Shown here: positions 52,076-64,000 of the stretch, piece by piece
Layout of the letters: each line of letters starts with the position of its first letter
Position numbering within the stretch: the stretch's first letter is position 1
From: Bolinopsis microptera
Lineage: Eukaryota; Ctenophora; Tentaculata; Lobata; Bolinopsidae
Direction: 5' to 3'
DNA length: 64,000 bases
NCBI RefSeq assembly: GCF_026151205.1
Contig: NC_087084.1
Span: 15,022,322 to 15,086,321, forward strand
Notes under the pieces: model-generated
What the model saw: only the letters and a program-made list of their open reading frames with translations
Told to the model about the DNA's origin: nothing
Databases searched by the model: none
Program-made: the position numbers and the translations under genes

Positions 52076-55000
52076 CTATACATGCGAGTCTTGGAATACC
52101 CCGTGTTCGTCTTCTGCTGGTGTAATGTCAGCTTCTACATTCTGAGCTTCAATATCACTGATTTCCTCTTCCTGTATGTTTGCTAAAAGTGTGCTGCGTT
52201 CCGTTTCAGTTTCACAACGATGAGTCTGAGTTGATAGTGGCAGGGTTGACAAAGAAAGTTCATCTGAAGTAGTCTTACATCTGCAACAGATAGATTTAGA
52301 GCAAGACTTTTTGAAATAAGAGATTGGACAGCAGGCGGAAGCTTGTTTTTCTTGTTCTTCATCCTTCCCTTTTTTCGGTAGTTTTGCTTCACTAAACTTT
52401 CTTAACAATATAGCTGCTACAAGAAAGATAATCATCAGGATCACTAATACGATGATCACCAATATTAGCTCAATCAGGCCATGTCTTGTTCTCGAGATAA
52501 ACAACGTCAAAGATACTATTAACCACATTATTAACCCATATCCGCAGATAAAGGCTGACTTCATTCGGAAGTTTTTAAAGTTCGTTTTATTGACCTGGAG
52601 AATGTAAGAAAGCAAAGTTATGAGGGTAGTTGAAATAATTAGTAGTGTTAGGTAGAGCCATCCCTGGTATTTGAAGATATCAGTATTCCTACCGCAGGGG
52701 TAGTTATTCTCAACATAAACTGCGCCTATAACTCCCTCGACAAACATGTAGGTTGATATGAGCATCATCTCTTTCCAGGTCCGTAAAGTTTTGTAGCCTA
52801 CTTCTGAGGGGGAAATAAGATATGCATTCGGTCGACGTAGCGAAATGACAATAACATCTCTAAAACTGAATAGCAGGAGAGACCACATATCACCAATACG
52901 TCGTAGTATCGTAAGTTCTTCTTCTTTATCCTTTGAACTTGGTATTTTCTTGCTGGCTATACTTATCGTGATCTTATTAACAACAAACCAAACTAAAGTT
53001 GATAATCCAAGATATCCAGCAACATAGAAGTGATTGGGGACTGAGTGCATAACTGCTGCAATTAGGAAGAGTCTAGAAGGAATCATCAGAACATAAGCTA
53101 TATACAATAGCACGAGAGCAACAGTAGACATCTTTGGTGTTGCTGGATGGAGTTTCCGAAGTATCACTTCCAAACCGATCACGCTGTTGGGAATCTTCAC
53201 AAACGGCACTATCATTGAATATACTTCCACCCATGACGCGCATATCTTTAATCTCAGTAGGTTTTCGACACACTCAAAATCCCCAGAATCGTAATCGAAA
53301 CTATGATAGTCCGTACATCCAGAACTTCTTAAATCCCCATCTTCCCTCAAAATGTTGAAGTAGATTTGAAAAATGTAAAACTGGATGAGAAGCTCAGGAA
53401 TCTGTTCCATTATCATATAGTATTGGGCAAGAGATTTGTCTTTGGCCTGCTGTCTATAGATGACTCGTAATTTAGAAGGTGAGTGCGTGAGAAATTGCAG
53501 ACGATCAACAACTGGACGGAGCCAAAATATCGAGAGTACGTTGAAAAATACGGCTTTAACAGATGTTGATATTGATGTATGTCCTTTTACTTTGAACGGC
53601 CAAAAGAATCGTCCTAGATATTTAAATGGCACCCACAATTCATGCCCATAGTTTAGTTCAGAACCTTTCCAATCTTCTGGTGTAAATGTGACTTTTCCAA
53701 GATTTGTCCGGAGTTGCTCTATTCCAGTAGCAAATGTTGAAATTGAAGAGCGGATATTCTCGTGGAACAAAGTCACAAAAACAATGACTAGCATTAGTAT
53801 CCCTAATCTTGAAGAAAAACCTTTTAGCGTTTTGAAGCCTACATAAGCATCAGAAGCAATGTCGGAAATATGAATTAATATTGCAAATAAGCAAGTAAAA
53901 TAGTCAAAGCTTCCCCGAACACTACACTTGTGCGAAAACCTCCTAATGCATGCAGAAAACAGACACTTTTCAATGTCCTCTTTAACATTTTCTATGGGAG
54001 CGCAGCATCCTTGATCCTCTTTAACATTGATCGATTCTTGATCGTTCTCCGTCAAATAGGTTTTAGCGATACTTTTTGCTACAAGTTTTGCGTCAATGTC
54101 TCCTTCATATCCTTCATCAGAAATTCTATTTATTTGGGCGGAAAATCTTTCGAAAACAGCCTCTCCCAATGTTTCTCGAAGAAACTTTTTAAAAGCGTCT
54201 TTTTCGATGGCTTCTTTAGACTTCTTTGCTTCTTTGGATTTCTTTGGACTGTCTGGAGACTTGACCTCACCACAGTCACATTTGATGTTAGCCTGCAAAC
54301 TTACGTACAATACATTCAATAAACTTGATAACTGGGTGTCATGAACGTCTGGATCTACGAAGATGTCAACAAGTGTTTTGAAGACGGAACTTTTACAGAA
54401 CACATATATTGCCTGGCTGTTATCCACTTGCTCCATATTGACACAGCCTAATTGGTGAAGGTATTTAACTATATCAGCATGACCTTCCTCAGCAGCAGCG
54501 AGAAAGGGGGTATAACCTAAATTATTAACGTGGTTCTTATCCACGCCATTAACTTGGCACATTTGTTTCACAATGTCCAAATAACCCATCCTAGCAGCTT
54601 TCAGGAGGAGAGTGTCACCTTCCTTATTCTCCAATTTAACATCAATATTACTGTGTGTTAACAGCTCTTTTACAACATCTGCGTTACCCTTCTCAGCTGC
54701 TATACACAGTGGTGTACCCCACTTACCCTCCTGGTTAACATCAATTTTATTGTGTGTTAACAGCTCTTTTACAACCTCTGTGTGACCCTGATCAGCTGCT
54801 CTGTACAGTGGTGTACCTAACTCATCCCCCTTATTAACATCAATATCAGGGTGTGTTAACAGCTCTTTTACAACATCTGTGTGACCATTCTCAGCTGCTC
54901 TGTACAGTGGTGTAACTGACTCATCCCCCTTATTAACATCAATATTACTGTGTGTTAACAGCTCTTTTACAACCTCTGTGTGACCCCACTTAGCTGCTAC

Positions 55001-56016
55001 GTACAGTGGTGTACCTGACGCATCTTCCTTATTAACATCAATATCACTGTGTGTTAACAGCTCTTTTACAACATCTGTGTGACCCCGTGTAGCTGCTATG
55101 GACAGTGGTGTACCTGACTTACCCCCCTTATTAACATCAATATCACGGTGTGTTAACAGCTCTTTTACAACATCTGTGTGACCCTGCAGAGCTGCTATGG
55201 ACAGTGGTGGACCTAACTCACCCCCCTTATTAACATCAATATCACGGTGTGTTAACAGCTGTTTTACAATCTCTGTGTTACCCTGCTTAGCTGCTATGTA
55301 CAGTGGTGTATCTAACTTATCCTCCTTATTAACATCAATATCACTGTGTGTTAACAGCTCTTTTACAACCTCTGTGTGACCCCACTGAGCTGCTCTGTAC
55401 AGTGGTGTACCTAACACACCCCCCTTATTAACATCAATATCACGGTGTGCTAACAGCTGTTTTACAACGTCTGTGCGACCCTTCTCAGCTGCTCTGTACA
55501 GTGGTGTACCTAACAAACCCTCCTCGTTAACAGCAATATTACTGTGTGTTAACAGCTCTCTTACAACATCTGTGTGACCCCTATAAGCTGCTATGGACAG
55601 TGGTGTACCCAACTTACTCCCCTTGTTAACATCAATATCACTGTGTGTTAACAGCTCTTTTACAACGTCTGTGTGACCCTCTATAGCTGCTATGTACAGT
55701 GGTGTACCATACTTACCCACCTTGTTAACAGCAATATTACTGTGTGTTAACAGCTCTTTTACAACGTCTGTGTGCCCCTTCTAGCTGCTCTGTACAGTGG
55801 TGAACTCCCCTTACTCCCCGTGTTAACATCAATATTATTGTGTGTTAACAGCTCTTTTACAACATCTGTGCGACCCTCACCAGCTGCTCTGTACAGTGGT
55901 GTACCATACTTACCCACCTTGTTAACAGCAATATCACTGTGTGTTAACAGCTCTTTTACAACCTCTGTGTTACCCTTCTCAGCTGCTACGTACAGTTCAG
56001 TGCTCTGGTCAGACAT
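52076..56016 (-). pseudogene. Ankyrin/XK-like membrane protein gene, copy B, with a 1-bp frameshift
   Basis: The ATG at 56016 begins the same MSDQSTELY as copy A, but this frame ends at 55759 after two full ankyrin repeats. At 55782/55783 one C present in the other repeats is missing (CTTCTAGCTG instead of CTTCTCAGCTG), which also creates a TAG. Downstream the frame is open from about 55780 to 52076 with about 13 more ankyrin units, the KKSKEA linker and the full membrane part, but it has no ATG until far into the repeats. About 16 repeats are present against 12 in A. The membrane part is nearly identical to A apart from one divergent patch. Either a very young pseudogene or a single-base sequencing error in a functional gene. 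Confidence 0.85.
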
Positions 56017-56059
56017 CTTTACTGGTAGTTACCTAGAGAAATGTTAGTAGTCAGTAACT

Positions 56060-56572
56060 GTGTTGTACAGTTCAGTGCTATGTTTTACAGTTAAGTGTTG
56101 TGTTTTACAGTTCAGTGTAGTGTTTTACAGTTCAGTGTTGTGTTTTACAGTTCAGTGTTGTGTTATACAGTTCAGTGTTGTGTTTTACAGTTCTGTGTTG
56201 TGTTTTACAGTTCAGCGTTGTGTTTTACAGTTCAGTGATGAGTTATACAGTTCAGTGTTGTGTTTTACAGTTCAGTGTTGTGTTTTACAGTTCAGTGTTG
56301 TGTTTTACAGTTCAGTGTTGTGTTTCACAGTGCATTGTTGTGTTATACAGTTCAGTGTTGTGTTTTACAGTTCTGTGTTGTGTTTTACAGTTCAGTGTTG
56401 TGTTTTACAGTTCTGTGTTCTGTTAAACAGTTCAGTGTTGTGTTGTACAGTTCAGTGTTGTGTTTTACAGTTCAGTGTTGTGATTTACAGTTAAGTGCTG
56501 TGATTTACAGTTCAGTGCTGTGTTTTACAGTTCAGTGTTGTATTTTACAGTTCAGTGTTGTGTTATATATAT
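56060..56572 (+). repeat. 20-bp minisatellite, copy B block 1 (~25 units)
   Basis: Same unit and same position relative to the ankyrin ATG as in copy A. The units nearest the gene are more variable (GTAGTG, GATGAG, TTCTGTGTTC variants). Confidence 0.93.
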
Positions 56573-56676
56573 CCTGGCATTTGCCGACAAAGCGGTTTTT
56601 ATTTTTATGTTTTATAATCCTGTTGATTTGTATATACCGTTTTGAAAATTTTTCAAATCTAAAAAAAATCATCTAT
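56573..56676. other. Unique 104-bp interruption of the copy B minisatellite
   Basis: Non-repetitive AT-rich sequence (starts ATATATCCTGGCATTTGCCG) replaces the array. It has no ORF and no inverted ends. Not present in copy A. Confidence 0.7.
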
Positions 56677-57509
56677 ACAGTTCAGTGTTGTGATTTACAG
56701 TTCAGTGTTGTGTTTTACAGTTCAGTGTTCTGTTTTACAGTTCAGTGTTGTGTTTTACAGTTCATTGTTGTGTTTTACAGTTTAGTGTTGTGTTTTACAG
56801 TTCAGTGTTGTGTTTTACAGTTCAGTGTTGTGTTTTACAGTTCAGTGTTGTGTTTTACAGTTCAGTGTTGTGTTTTACAGTTCAGTGTTGTGATTTACAG
56901 TTCAGTGTTGTGTTTTACAGTTCAGTGTTGTGTTTTACAGTTCAGTGTTGTGTTTTACAGTTCAGTGTTGTGATTTACAGTTCAGTGTTGTGTTTTACAG
57001 TTCAGTGTTGTGTTTTACAGTTCAGTGTTGTGTTTTACAGTTTAGTGTTGTGTTTTACAGTTCAGTGTTGTGTTTTACAGTTCAGTGTTGTGTTTTACAG
57101 TTTAGTGTTGTGTTTTACAGTTCAGTGTTGTGATTTACAGCTCAGTGTTGTGTTTTACAGTTCAGTGTTGTGTTTTACAGTTCAGTGTTGTGTTTTACAG
57201 TTCAGTGTTGTGTTTTACAGTTCAGTGTTATGATTTACAGTTCAGTGTTGTGATTTACAGTTCAGTGTTGTGATTTACAGTTCAGTGCTGTGTTTTACAG
57301 TTCAGTCATCAGTGTTGTGTTATACAGTTCAATGCTGTGTTTTACAGTTCAGTGTTGTGTTTTACAGTTCAGTGTTGTGATTTACAGTTCAGTGCTGTGT
57401 TTTACAGTTTAGTGTTGTGTTTCACAGTTCAGTGTTGTGTTTCACAGTTCAGTGTTGTGTTTTACAGTTCAGTGTTATGATTTACAGTTCAGTGTTGTGT
57501 TTTACAGTT
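56677..57509 (+). repeat. 20-bp minisatellite, copy B block 2 (~42 units)
   Basis: Regular 20-bp units with one slipped unit near 57301-57320 (CAGTCATCAGTG). Confidence 0.93.
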
Positions 57510-57648
57510 ACAAAGCTGCCATATAGCCTGACTGACAATTTTCTCGACTGACTGACAATGTTTCTTCTTTTTCCCCATTTAGAATACAAAGATTAGTACA
57601 TTTTAGCTTATGATTAATATTATATTTTTACCTATAGTTTACCTAGAT
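57510..57648. other. Unique 139-bp interruption of the copy B minisatellite
   Basis: Contains a duplicated word GACTGACTGACAAT and otherwise AT-rich unique sequence; no ORF. Confidence 0.7.
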
Positions 57649-59313
57649 TGTGTTTTACAGTTCAGTATTGTGTTTTACAGTTCAGTGTTGTGTTTTACAG
57701 TTCAGTGTTGTGTTTTACAGTTCAGTGTTGTGTTTTACAGTTCAGTGTTGTGTTTTACAGTTCAGTGTTGTGTTTTACAGTTCAGTGTTGTGTTTTACAG
57801 TTCAATGCTGTGTTTTACAGTTCAGTGTTGTGTTTCACAGTTCAGTGTTGTGTTTTACAGTTCAATGCTGTGTTTTACAGTTCAATGCTGTGTTTTACAG
57901 TTCAGTGTTGTGTTTTACAGTTCATTGCTGTGTTTTACAGTTCAGTGCTGTTCACAGTTAAGTGCTATGTTTCACAGTTAAGTGCTATGTTTCACAGTTC
58001 AGTGTTGTGTTTTACAGTTCAGTGTTGTGTTTTACAGTTCAGTGTTGTGTTTTACAGTTTAGTATTGTGTTTTACAGTTCATTGTTGTGTTTTACAGTTC
58101 AGTGTTGTGTTTTACAGTTCATTGTTGTGTTTTACAGTTCAGTGTTGTGTTTTACAGTTCAGCGTTGTGTTTTACAGTTCAGCATTGTGTTTTACAGTTC
58201 AGTGTTGTGTTTTACAGTTCAGTGTTGTGTTTTACAGTTCAGTGTTGTGTTTTACAGTTCAGTGTTGTGTTTTACAGTTCAGTGTTGTGTTTTACAGTTC
58301 AGTGTTGTGTTTTACAGTTCAGTATTGTGTTTTACAGTTCATTGTTGTGTTTTACAGTTCAGTGTTGTGATTTACAGTGCAGTGTTGTGTTTTACAGTTC
58401 AGTGTTGTGTTTTACAGTGCAGTGTTGTGTTTTACAGTTCAGTGTTGTGTTTTACAGTTCAGTGTTGTGTTGTACAGTTCAGTGTTGTGTTTTACAGTGC
58501 AGTGTTGTGTTTTACAGTTCAGTGCTATGTTTTACAGTTCAGTGTTGTGTTTTACAGTTCAGTGTTGTGTTTTACAGTTCAGTGTTGTGTTTTACAGTTC
58601 AGTGTTGTGTTTTACAGTTCAGTGTTGTGTTTTACAGTTCAGTGTTGTGTTTTACAGTTCAGTGTTGTGTTTTACAGTTCAGTGTTGTGTTTTACAGTTC
58701 AGTATTGTGTTTTACAGTTCATTGTTGTGTTTTACAGTTCAGTGTTGTGTTTTACAGTGCAGTGTTGTGTTTTACAGTTCAGTGTTGTGTTTTACAGTTC
58801 AGTGTTGTGTTGTACAGTTCAGTGTTGTGTTTTACAGTGCAGTGTTGTGTTTTACAGTTCAGTGCTATGTTTTACAGTTCAGTGTTGTGTTTTACAGTTC
58901 AGTGTTGTGTTTTACAGTTCATTGTTGTGTTTTACAGTTCAGTGTTGTGATTTACAGTGCAGTGTTGTGTTTTACAGTTCAGTGTTGTGTTTTACAGTGC
59001 AGTGTTGTGTTTTACAGTTCAGTGTTGTGTTTTACAGTGCAGTGTTGTGTTTTACAGTTCAGTGTTGTGTTTTACAGTTCAGTGTTGTGTTGTACAGTTC
59101 AGTGTTGTGTTTTACAGTGCAGTGTTGTGTTTTACAGTTCAGTGCTATGTTTTACAGTTCAGTGTTGTGTTTTACAGTTCAGTGTTGTGTTTTACAGTTC
59201 ATTGTTGTGTTTTACAGTTCAGTGTTGTGTTTTACAGTGCAGTGTTGTGTTTTACAGTTCAGTGCTATGTTTTACAGTTCAGTGTTGTGTTTTACAGTTC
59301 AGTGTTGTGTTTT
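57649..59313 (+). repeat. 20-bp minisatellite, copy B block 3 (~83 units)
   Basis: Units here favour TTCATTG, TTCAATGCTG and TGCAG variants not common in copy A. Blocks of several hundred bp recur (for example 58370-58560 against about 58740-58880 and 58945-59160), showing block duplication independent of copy A. Confidence 0.93.
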
Positions 59314-59316
59314 TTC

Positions 59317-59805
59317 AGCCTGTTGATGGATGACGATCTGATCAATTTGAGTGAATACTGATATTGACGTTCCTTAAAACTGAAGAAATTTGCGTTATAC
59401 TCATAGCGCTTTACTTCGGTTGCTGTCCTATAAGCAGTTTACAACCAATCAGATCATTGATTGAGTGAAGATAACACTGATTAAGTGCTGGATCACGTAT
59501 CTACAAGTTCTTAAAAGAGTCACAACTCGGTTAAATTGTGAACAACTAACTTGAAATTTCGGGAAAGCACTTCAATTATCAAGCCAAATGTGTCTAGAAA
59601 TTTTGAAGTTCCTAGCTGGAAACGTTCCCACTTTATGGCGACAATAGTGAAAAAAGGGAGTGGCGTGCCACACCCACTGTAATTAATTAAATTTGACGGG
59701 ACTTTTAGGATATCTAAGTTTGACCCATATCTATAATCTCTGAAATTTCTGTACAATTCTAAGAAGAATTACGTGAGTAAATAAAGGGTTGCGTGTGGGC
59801 AGTTA
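59317..59805. mobile_element. Right part of the GTAACTGCCC element in copy B
   Basis: Collinear with copy A 35845-36226 joined directly to 41645-42158, i.e. without A's two insertions. The right TIR lies at about 59776-59805. It gives the empty-site reference for A. The left end has been lost at the array border. Confidence 0.7.
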
Positions 59806-62066
59806 CTTTTGGGCCACCCTGTAGTTTAGTAATCGAATTCTAGTCATTGGATCGTATTGAAAGTATAACAGCACTAAATTGCGTGTAAGATCGAATTGAA
59901 AGCTCAAACACTTCTTAATACTTTAATATACTCCATAATACACAGCTACTTAACTGTCATTATTATACAATAGGTACTTGATATTGTACCCTTTCTATTT
60001 ACGCATACGATACTAAGATGTCGTATCTATCGTGTTAGACTAGTGTACGATACTTAATTATCGTGAGTAATTATACTTTATAGTCTTTAGTCGCTGAACG
60101 ACTAAATTAGTGCGTAGTGTGTACCTAGTACTTGTGAGCAGGCAAAGTTTATCATTGGCACGCCCCGGGAGGACTAGTCTGGTTGCCGCCTTCTATTTCA
60201 CACTAGCTGTGTTTTGCAGTACAGTGTTGCTTTTCAAGGTGCAGTGCAATGTGTCCCATTAATGATTTTAATTAACACGGTTTGTTTAAACTTAAAGCTA
60301 TTTGACTGTGTTACCAGGCTTTCTACTAAGAAATGTGACTACAATTCTAAAATTCTAATTACTCTTGATACTTGTGTTACTAATGTGTATCTATGTAATT
60401 ATCAATTCAAGTCTCCACGCCCTAGAGCCCTGGTTTGTAGGTCGCTTCCCTAGAGTCTCGGGTTCTAGAGTTTGGACCGCACTTAAATTACCATTTCAAA
60501 AGGACACAGCGAAATATATTTTTGGAAATAGTAGACAAATAATGCACAAAATGTGTTTTATTGCACATGAGGAATGTATAATTAAAACATTATAAATCTT
60601 CTACTACTCACAATTTGTTAAAACCGTACTGAGCTGGCAAATTTTTCGACTGTATTTCACTGCAGCTGTTTTCATAGGATTTCCACCCTGAATTGTTGGT
60701 TGAGATTAGATGAAACATAAAACTCATAAGTCATAGCGACTATAATTATAATAATAAAATCATGTCATGGTTTATGGTTATCACAGTCATGCACTGGCAA
60801 GCATGACCGTGGCTCTTATAGTTATATATTTTATACTATTATATCTATCTCATCGGAAGTCGTGTATTGGGAAGTGGGTTTTCTATTACAATTGTAAATG
60901 AATGGAAAAAGCGAGCGACCGGATTCATTATCAGTATCATATTGCATTTGCGGACAGTTATTCAAATTAATATAGATATATATTCGCGGTCCTTGATATA
61001 CGAACGGCCATAGTTGGTTAGTACGCACGTTACGTACTTTTAAAGCAAGTTGCGAATTTTTCGTTGCCTCAAATAGTGTCTTTTATAATTCTTTAAAAAG
61101 CAACATTTATTTCCAAAAGTGACTGGCAGTTTTTCTTAACGGGTGAGATATACTCGTAAAAATAAAATATTTGTTCCAAATATTAGATTTAGACCGTCAA
61201 CGAGCGAGCGTGCTAAATCACTCTACAGTCGATCTTCGAGATTGTTCTAAAAGGGCCCCCGACAGTTGAATTCAACTTGAATCGATGTATTTTCGGACGC
61301 TGATTCCGAATCACCCCCATGACATAGGGTCAAAATGCTCTCTGGCGAGATATTGGCGAAAAACTGTCTCGATCACGTTGGGATCAGATTAGAGGGTCAG
61401 GGTTTTGAATAGTCGTTCAGGGCCAGCTAGAGAACGGGTTGAAGAAGTCACGTGACAGTCGAGTGTAGAGTGATTAATCATCTTCCGTCAACGAGTCCAA
61501 CTCGGCACGCGTTTTGGTACGGTAGGTTATAAACTACAAAATTTTCCCCGATATTAGCAACCGTTCACGAATTACCATGGATGTAAACTTAACGGCACTT
61601 CGTATGACTTAACTTTGTTGTTTAAGTGAAAAGTTTAAAATGTCTACCTTCTAGAAGTTTTAGTCTAGGTAGGCAATGGTAGTGCGCCATTAACAGTAAA
61701 CCGACTGTAACTGTAAGATGAATTTTTAGCGCTAATTTCTGCCCGCATATTGTAATTGGGTAACCATATTAATTCGTAGGGCGCTGCTCTACTTCTAGAG
61801 TCTCTAGTCAGTACTACACTAAAAGAGGGTGTGGTCAGCATGTGTGTAAAGAAAGGGAGTGTGGGAGAGAGAGTAAGGGGAGATCGACAAGATCCATGTT
61901 TTTGCAAACGGGAGCCTAAAACACATGTAATTATATAAATTATGTACGTATTTACAGATTTCAGGGCCTCCAAATACTCTGACACGACAAGCACTGATAG
62001 ATACGCCACAATAAGCTTTTAGGAAGGAGAAAACTTTAGTGTTATTGCTGCTGAGGCTGTTGGATA
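59806..62066. other. Right flank of copy B (non-coding)
   Basis: Collinear with copy A 42159-44470: left iteron units of the large element (about 59970-60065), its inverted-repeat end (60135-60192) and the small CCGTCAACGAG-flanked element. Short frames are conserved between the copies (about 60214-60595) but have no family motifs, and their conservation is explained by recent duplication. From about 61790 the sequence is B-specific. Confidence 0.55.
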
Positions 62067-62646
62067 CCCTAGTAAAGTAGTAACAGCCCTAGCAACCACT
62101 CTAGTAACTACCCTAGTAACTGCCCCAGTAACTACCCTAGTAACCACCCTAGTAACTACCCTAGTAACCACCCTAGTAACCATCCTAGTAACTACCCTAG
62201 TAACTACCCTAGTAACCACCCTAGTAACCACCCTAGTAACTACCCTAGTAACTACCCTAGTAACCACCCTAGTAACTACCCTAGTAACTACCCTAGTAAC
62301 CACCCTAGTAACTACCCCAGTAACTACCCTAGTAACTACCCCAGTAACTACCCTAGTAACCACCCTAGTAACTACCATAGTAACTACCCCAGTAACTACC
62401 CTAGTAACCACCCTAGTAACTACCCCAGTAACCACCCTAGTAACTACCCCAGTAACTACCCTAGTAACTACCCTAGTAACCACCCTAGTAACTACCCTAG
62501 TAACTACCCTAGTAACTACCCTAGTAACCACCCTAGTAACTACCCCAGTAACTACCCTAGTAACTACTCTAGTAACCACTCTAGTGACTACCCTAGTAAC
62601 TACCCTAGTAACTACCCTAGTAACTACCCTAGTAACTACCCTTGTT
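62067..62646. repeat. 12-bp satellite (CTAGTAACYACC)n, ~46-48 units
   Basis: Units CTAGTAACTACC and CTAGTAACCACC alternate irregularly, with occasional CCAGTAAC. Because 12 is a multiple of 3, the - strand gives a long Val-Val-Thr-Arg frame, which is not a gene. Absent from copy A. Confidence 0.93.
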
Positions 62647-64000
62647 TCGCTCCACCCTTTAGTGTTACTAGAAGGAACCCGTTTAACCATAAAATGGTGT
62701 CAAGACTCAATAGACTAAAATAATTATTACCTATTTAATTCGCGTTTTTAACACCACTTGGGGGTCCAAATTTTGGGCTCTAAAATCCTATCTTTTACGG
62801 TTTTTGCGGAAAGTCGCGTTAAAGTTGATGCTCTGGTGTCAGTAAAATGGTACGGATCCATCCATATATATCGTCTCGCTTTATAATTATATATAGTAAG
62901 ATTATTATTTTAAAAGGATACTGAGCGAGAAATATCTTTTTGGAAATATGAAATAGTAGACAAATAATGCATGTGTTTTATTGCACATGAGGAATGTTTA
63001 ATTAAAAAGGTATACATTTCTACTACTCACAATATGTAAAAAATAGTCAGCTGGCAAATTTGTCCACTGTTTTCGCTGTATAAGTTTTCATAACATTTTC
63101 CTCCCTGAATGGTAAGTTTTGATTAAATGAAACATAAAACTCATAGCGACTTTAAGATATCATATTATTATATTAATGATTACTAAAGTTTTATCAATTG
63201 GCTGGGATTCTGGTAGATAGGGAGCAAAACAAGAGTCGAAAGGAATTATATTATGTCTCGGTCACTAGGCCTTGGTACTCAGTATCACAGTATACAGACA
63301 CGTGTTTCAACCACAGCGCAGCTTCGGTATCACGTGACAAAATGAGTCCAGGATAAACCTTGATTAACATCGGGTTACTGAATGAAGTTCAGTGGTTACG
63401 AGGATCATGAATTGAGATTGGAGGACTTCGCCGCTTCGACGCGCCGCGCGAACTAGCATTCTTGCTTCGCCGATCGTTGCTCTGCTTCGCAGAGCAACCA
63501 TCTCGATGGGTTGACATCGTCAACCAAGAATTGAGAGTGTGATGGAGGAACCCTGGTCACGGTTAGCTCGTGAGTCAAGTTGAGGGATAATTTGTCCTAT
63601 AATACCGGATGAATGAACCCAACTTGGACTTTTCCTAGACATGGTAGCTCGGGAAAATAATTTTAAACCCAATCATAGTCTACCTAATTTACTTTGAAAC
63701 GACAACTGATTAACCCAATCGTCACTAGAAATAACTAACAGATAAACAGGTTTCCAAATACCGCTCTAGTTTAGGCTTAGCTGCTGCCTGGTTTCTAGCG
63801 CTATAATTTCGGAGACAAGACAGAGACAATATTTCATTTATGTTAATGTTAATTGGTAATTGTAATATATAATGATTATTACTTAAATATCCGACCACAT
63901 TTTTGGAAACCGGACCACTTTCCAAAAATTAGATATGAGATACCTATCCGGCGCAGATAATTAAGTTTAACTGATCGAGCCCTGAACTGCAGCTAACATA
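62647..64000. other. Right end of the window, no gene recognised
   Basis: 62905-63158 is the end of copy B. Beyond it is unique AT-rich sequence with CpG-rich words at 63419-63470 (inverted match to 10049-10104) and the two-hairpin unit at 63476-63525. The open frame at 63725-63925 shows no family features. Confidence 0.5.
63476..63525. repeat. Paired hairpins, second copy (GTTGCTCTGC-TTC-GCAGAGCAAC, then GGTTGAC-ATC-GTCAACC)
   Basis: The first hairpin has perfect 10-bp arms with a TTC loop (63476-63498). The second has perfect 7-bp arms (63509-63525). Same order and orientation as at 47012-47068. The two copies lie just outside the two ends of duplication copy B. Confidence 0.65.

Noticed and set aside
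56060-59361. Long ORFs in the copy B minisatellite (up to 454 codons)
   Set aside because: Same artefact of the 20-bp repeat period as in copy A.
62067-62646. Interstitial telomeric repeat
   Set aside because: The unit is CTAGTAACYACC. Only a short GGGT/TAGGG resemblance exists and no TTAGGG run is present.
62019-62690. 223-codon - strand ORF of (VVTR)n
   Set aside because: It is a translation of the 12-bp satellite; the ends have no conserved domain and copy A lacks the region.

Overview
The window looks like the nuclear genome of an AT-rich invertebrate animal. It is dominated by repeats, foldback and TIR elements and non-LTR retrotransposons of the kind with esterase and PHD domains, and it carries two copies of a large intronless gene for an ankyrin-repeat, multi-membrane-span protein. 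There is no bacterial or organellar organisation. I cannot name the species; an aquatic, possibly non-bilaterian animal is a guess.

Layout. 1-3 kb: no gene, but a ~600 bp foldback element, a perfect 112 bp palindrome and a further inverted-repeat unit. 3-9.5 kb: an apparently intact LINE on the + strand with two ORFs. 9.5-10.9 kb: AT-rich sequence followed by a CpG-rich patch. 10.96-44.75 kb and 47.55-63.16 kb: two copies (A and B) of one segmental duplication in the same orientation. Each copy contains, in order, a left flank, the ankyrin/XK-like gene on the - strand, a 20-bp minisatellite starting about 42 bp upstream of its ATG, and a right flank made of nested DNA elements. Comparing A with B exposes empty sites and so defines several insertions. 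In A these are a HIRAN-carrying TIR element (14.57-15.47 kb), a full LINE inside the minisatellite (27.97-34.57 kb), a 5.4 kb block with an 8-bp target duplication (36.23-41.64 kb) and a MITE (41.73-42.11 kb). In B they are a second HIRAN-type element (50.01-50.81 kb), a long GA tract and a 12-bp satellite (62.07-62.65 kb). Between the copies lies a truncated LINE (45.7-46.5 kb).

Most notable biology. The two intact LINEs have clearly different ORF2 proteins, yet both encode an ORF1 that joins an AlkB-like Fe(II)/2-oxoglutarate dioxygenase domain (HxD...H...RxSxTxR) to an SGNH/GDSL esterase domain. An oxidative nucleic-acid demethylase domain built into a LINE ORF1 is, to my knowledge, not a standard architecture, and finding it twice argues for selection. 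A second theme is a family of CCTTA-ended, TA-flanked DNA elements, two of which carry remnants of a HIRAN-like DNA-end-binding protein with an acidic tail. A third is the minisatellite, which shares 12 bp with the first codons of the ankyrin gene and may have been amplified from it. The long ORFs inside the minisatellite are artefacts of the repeat period.
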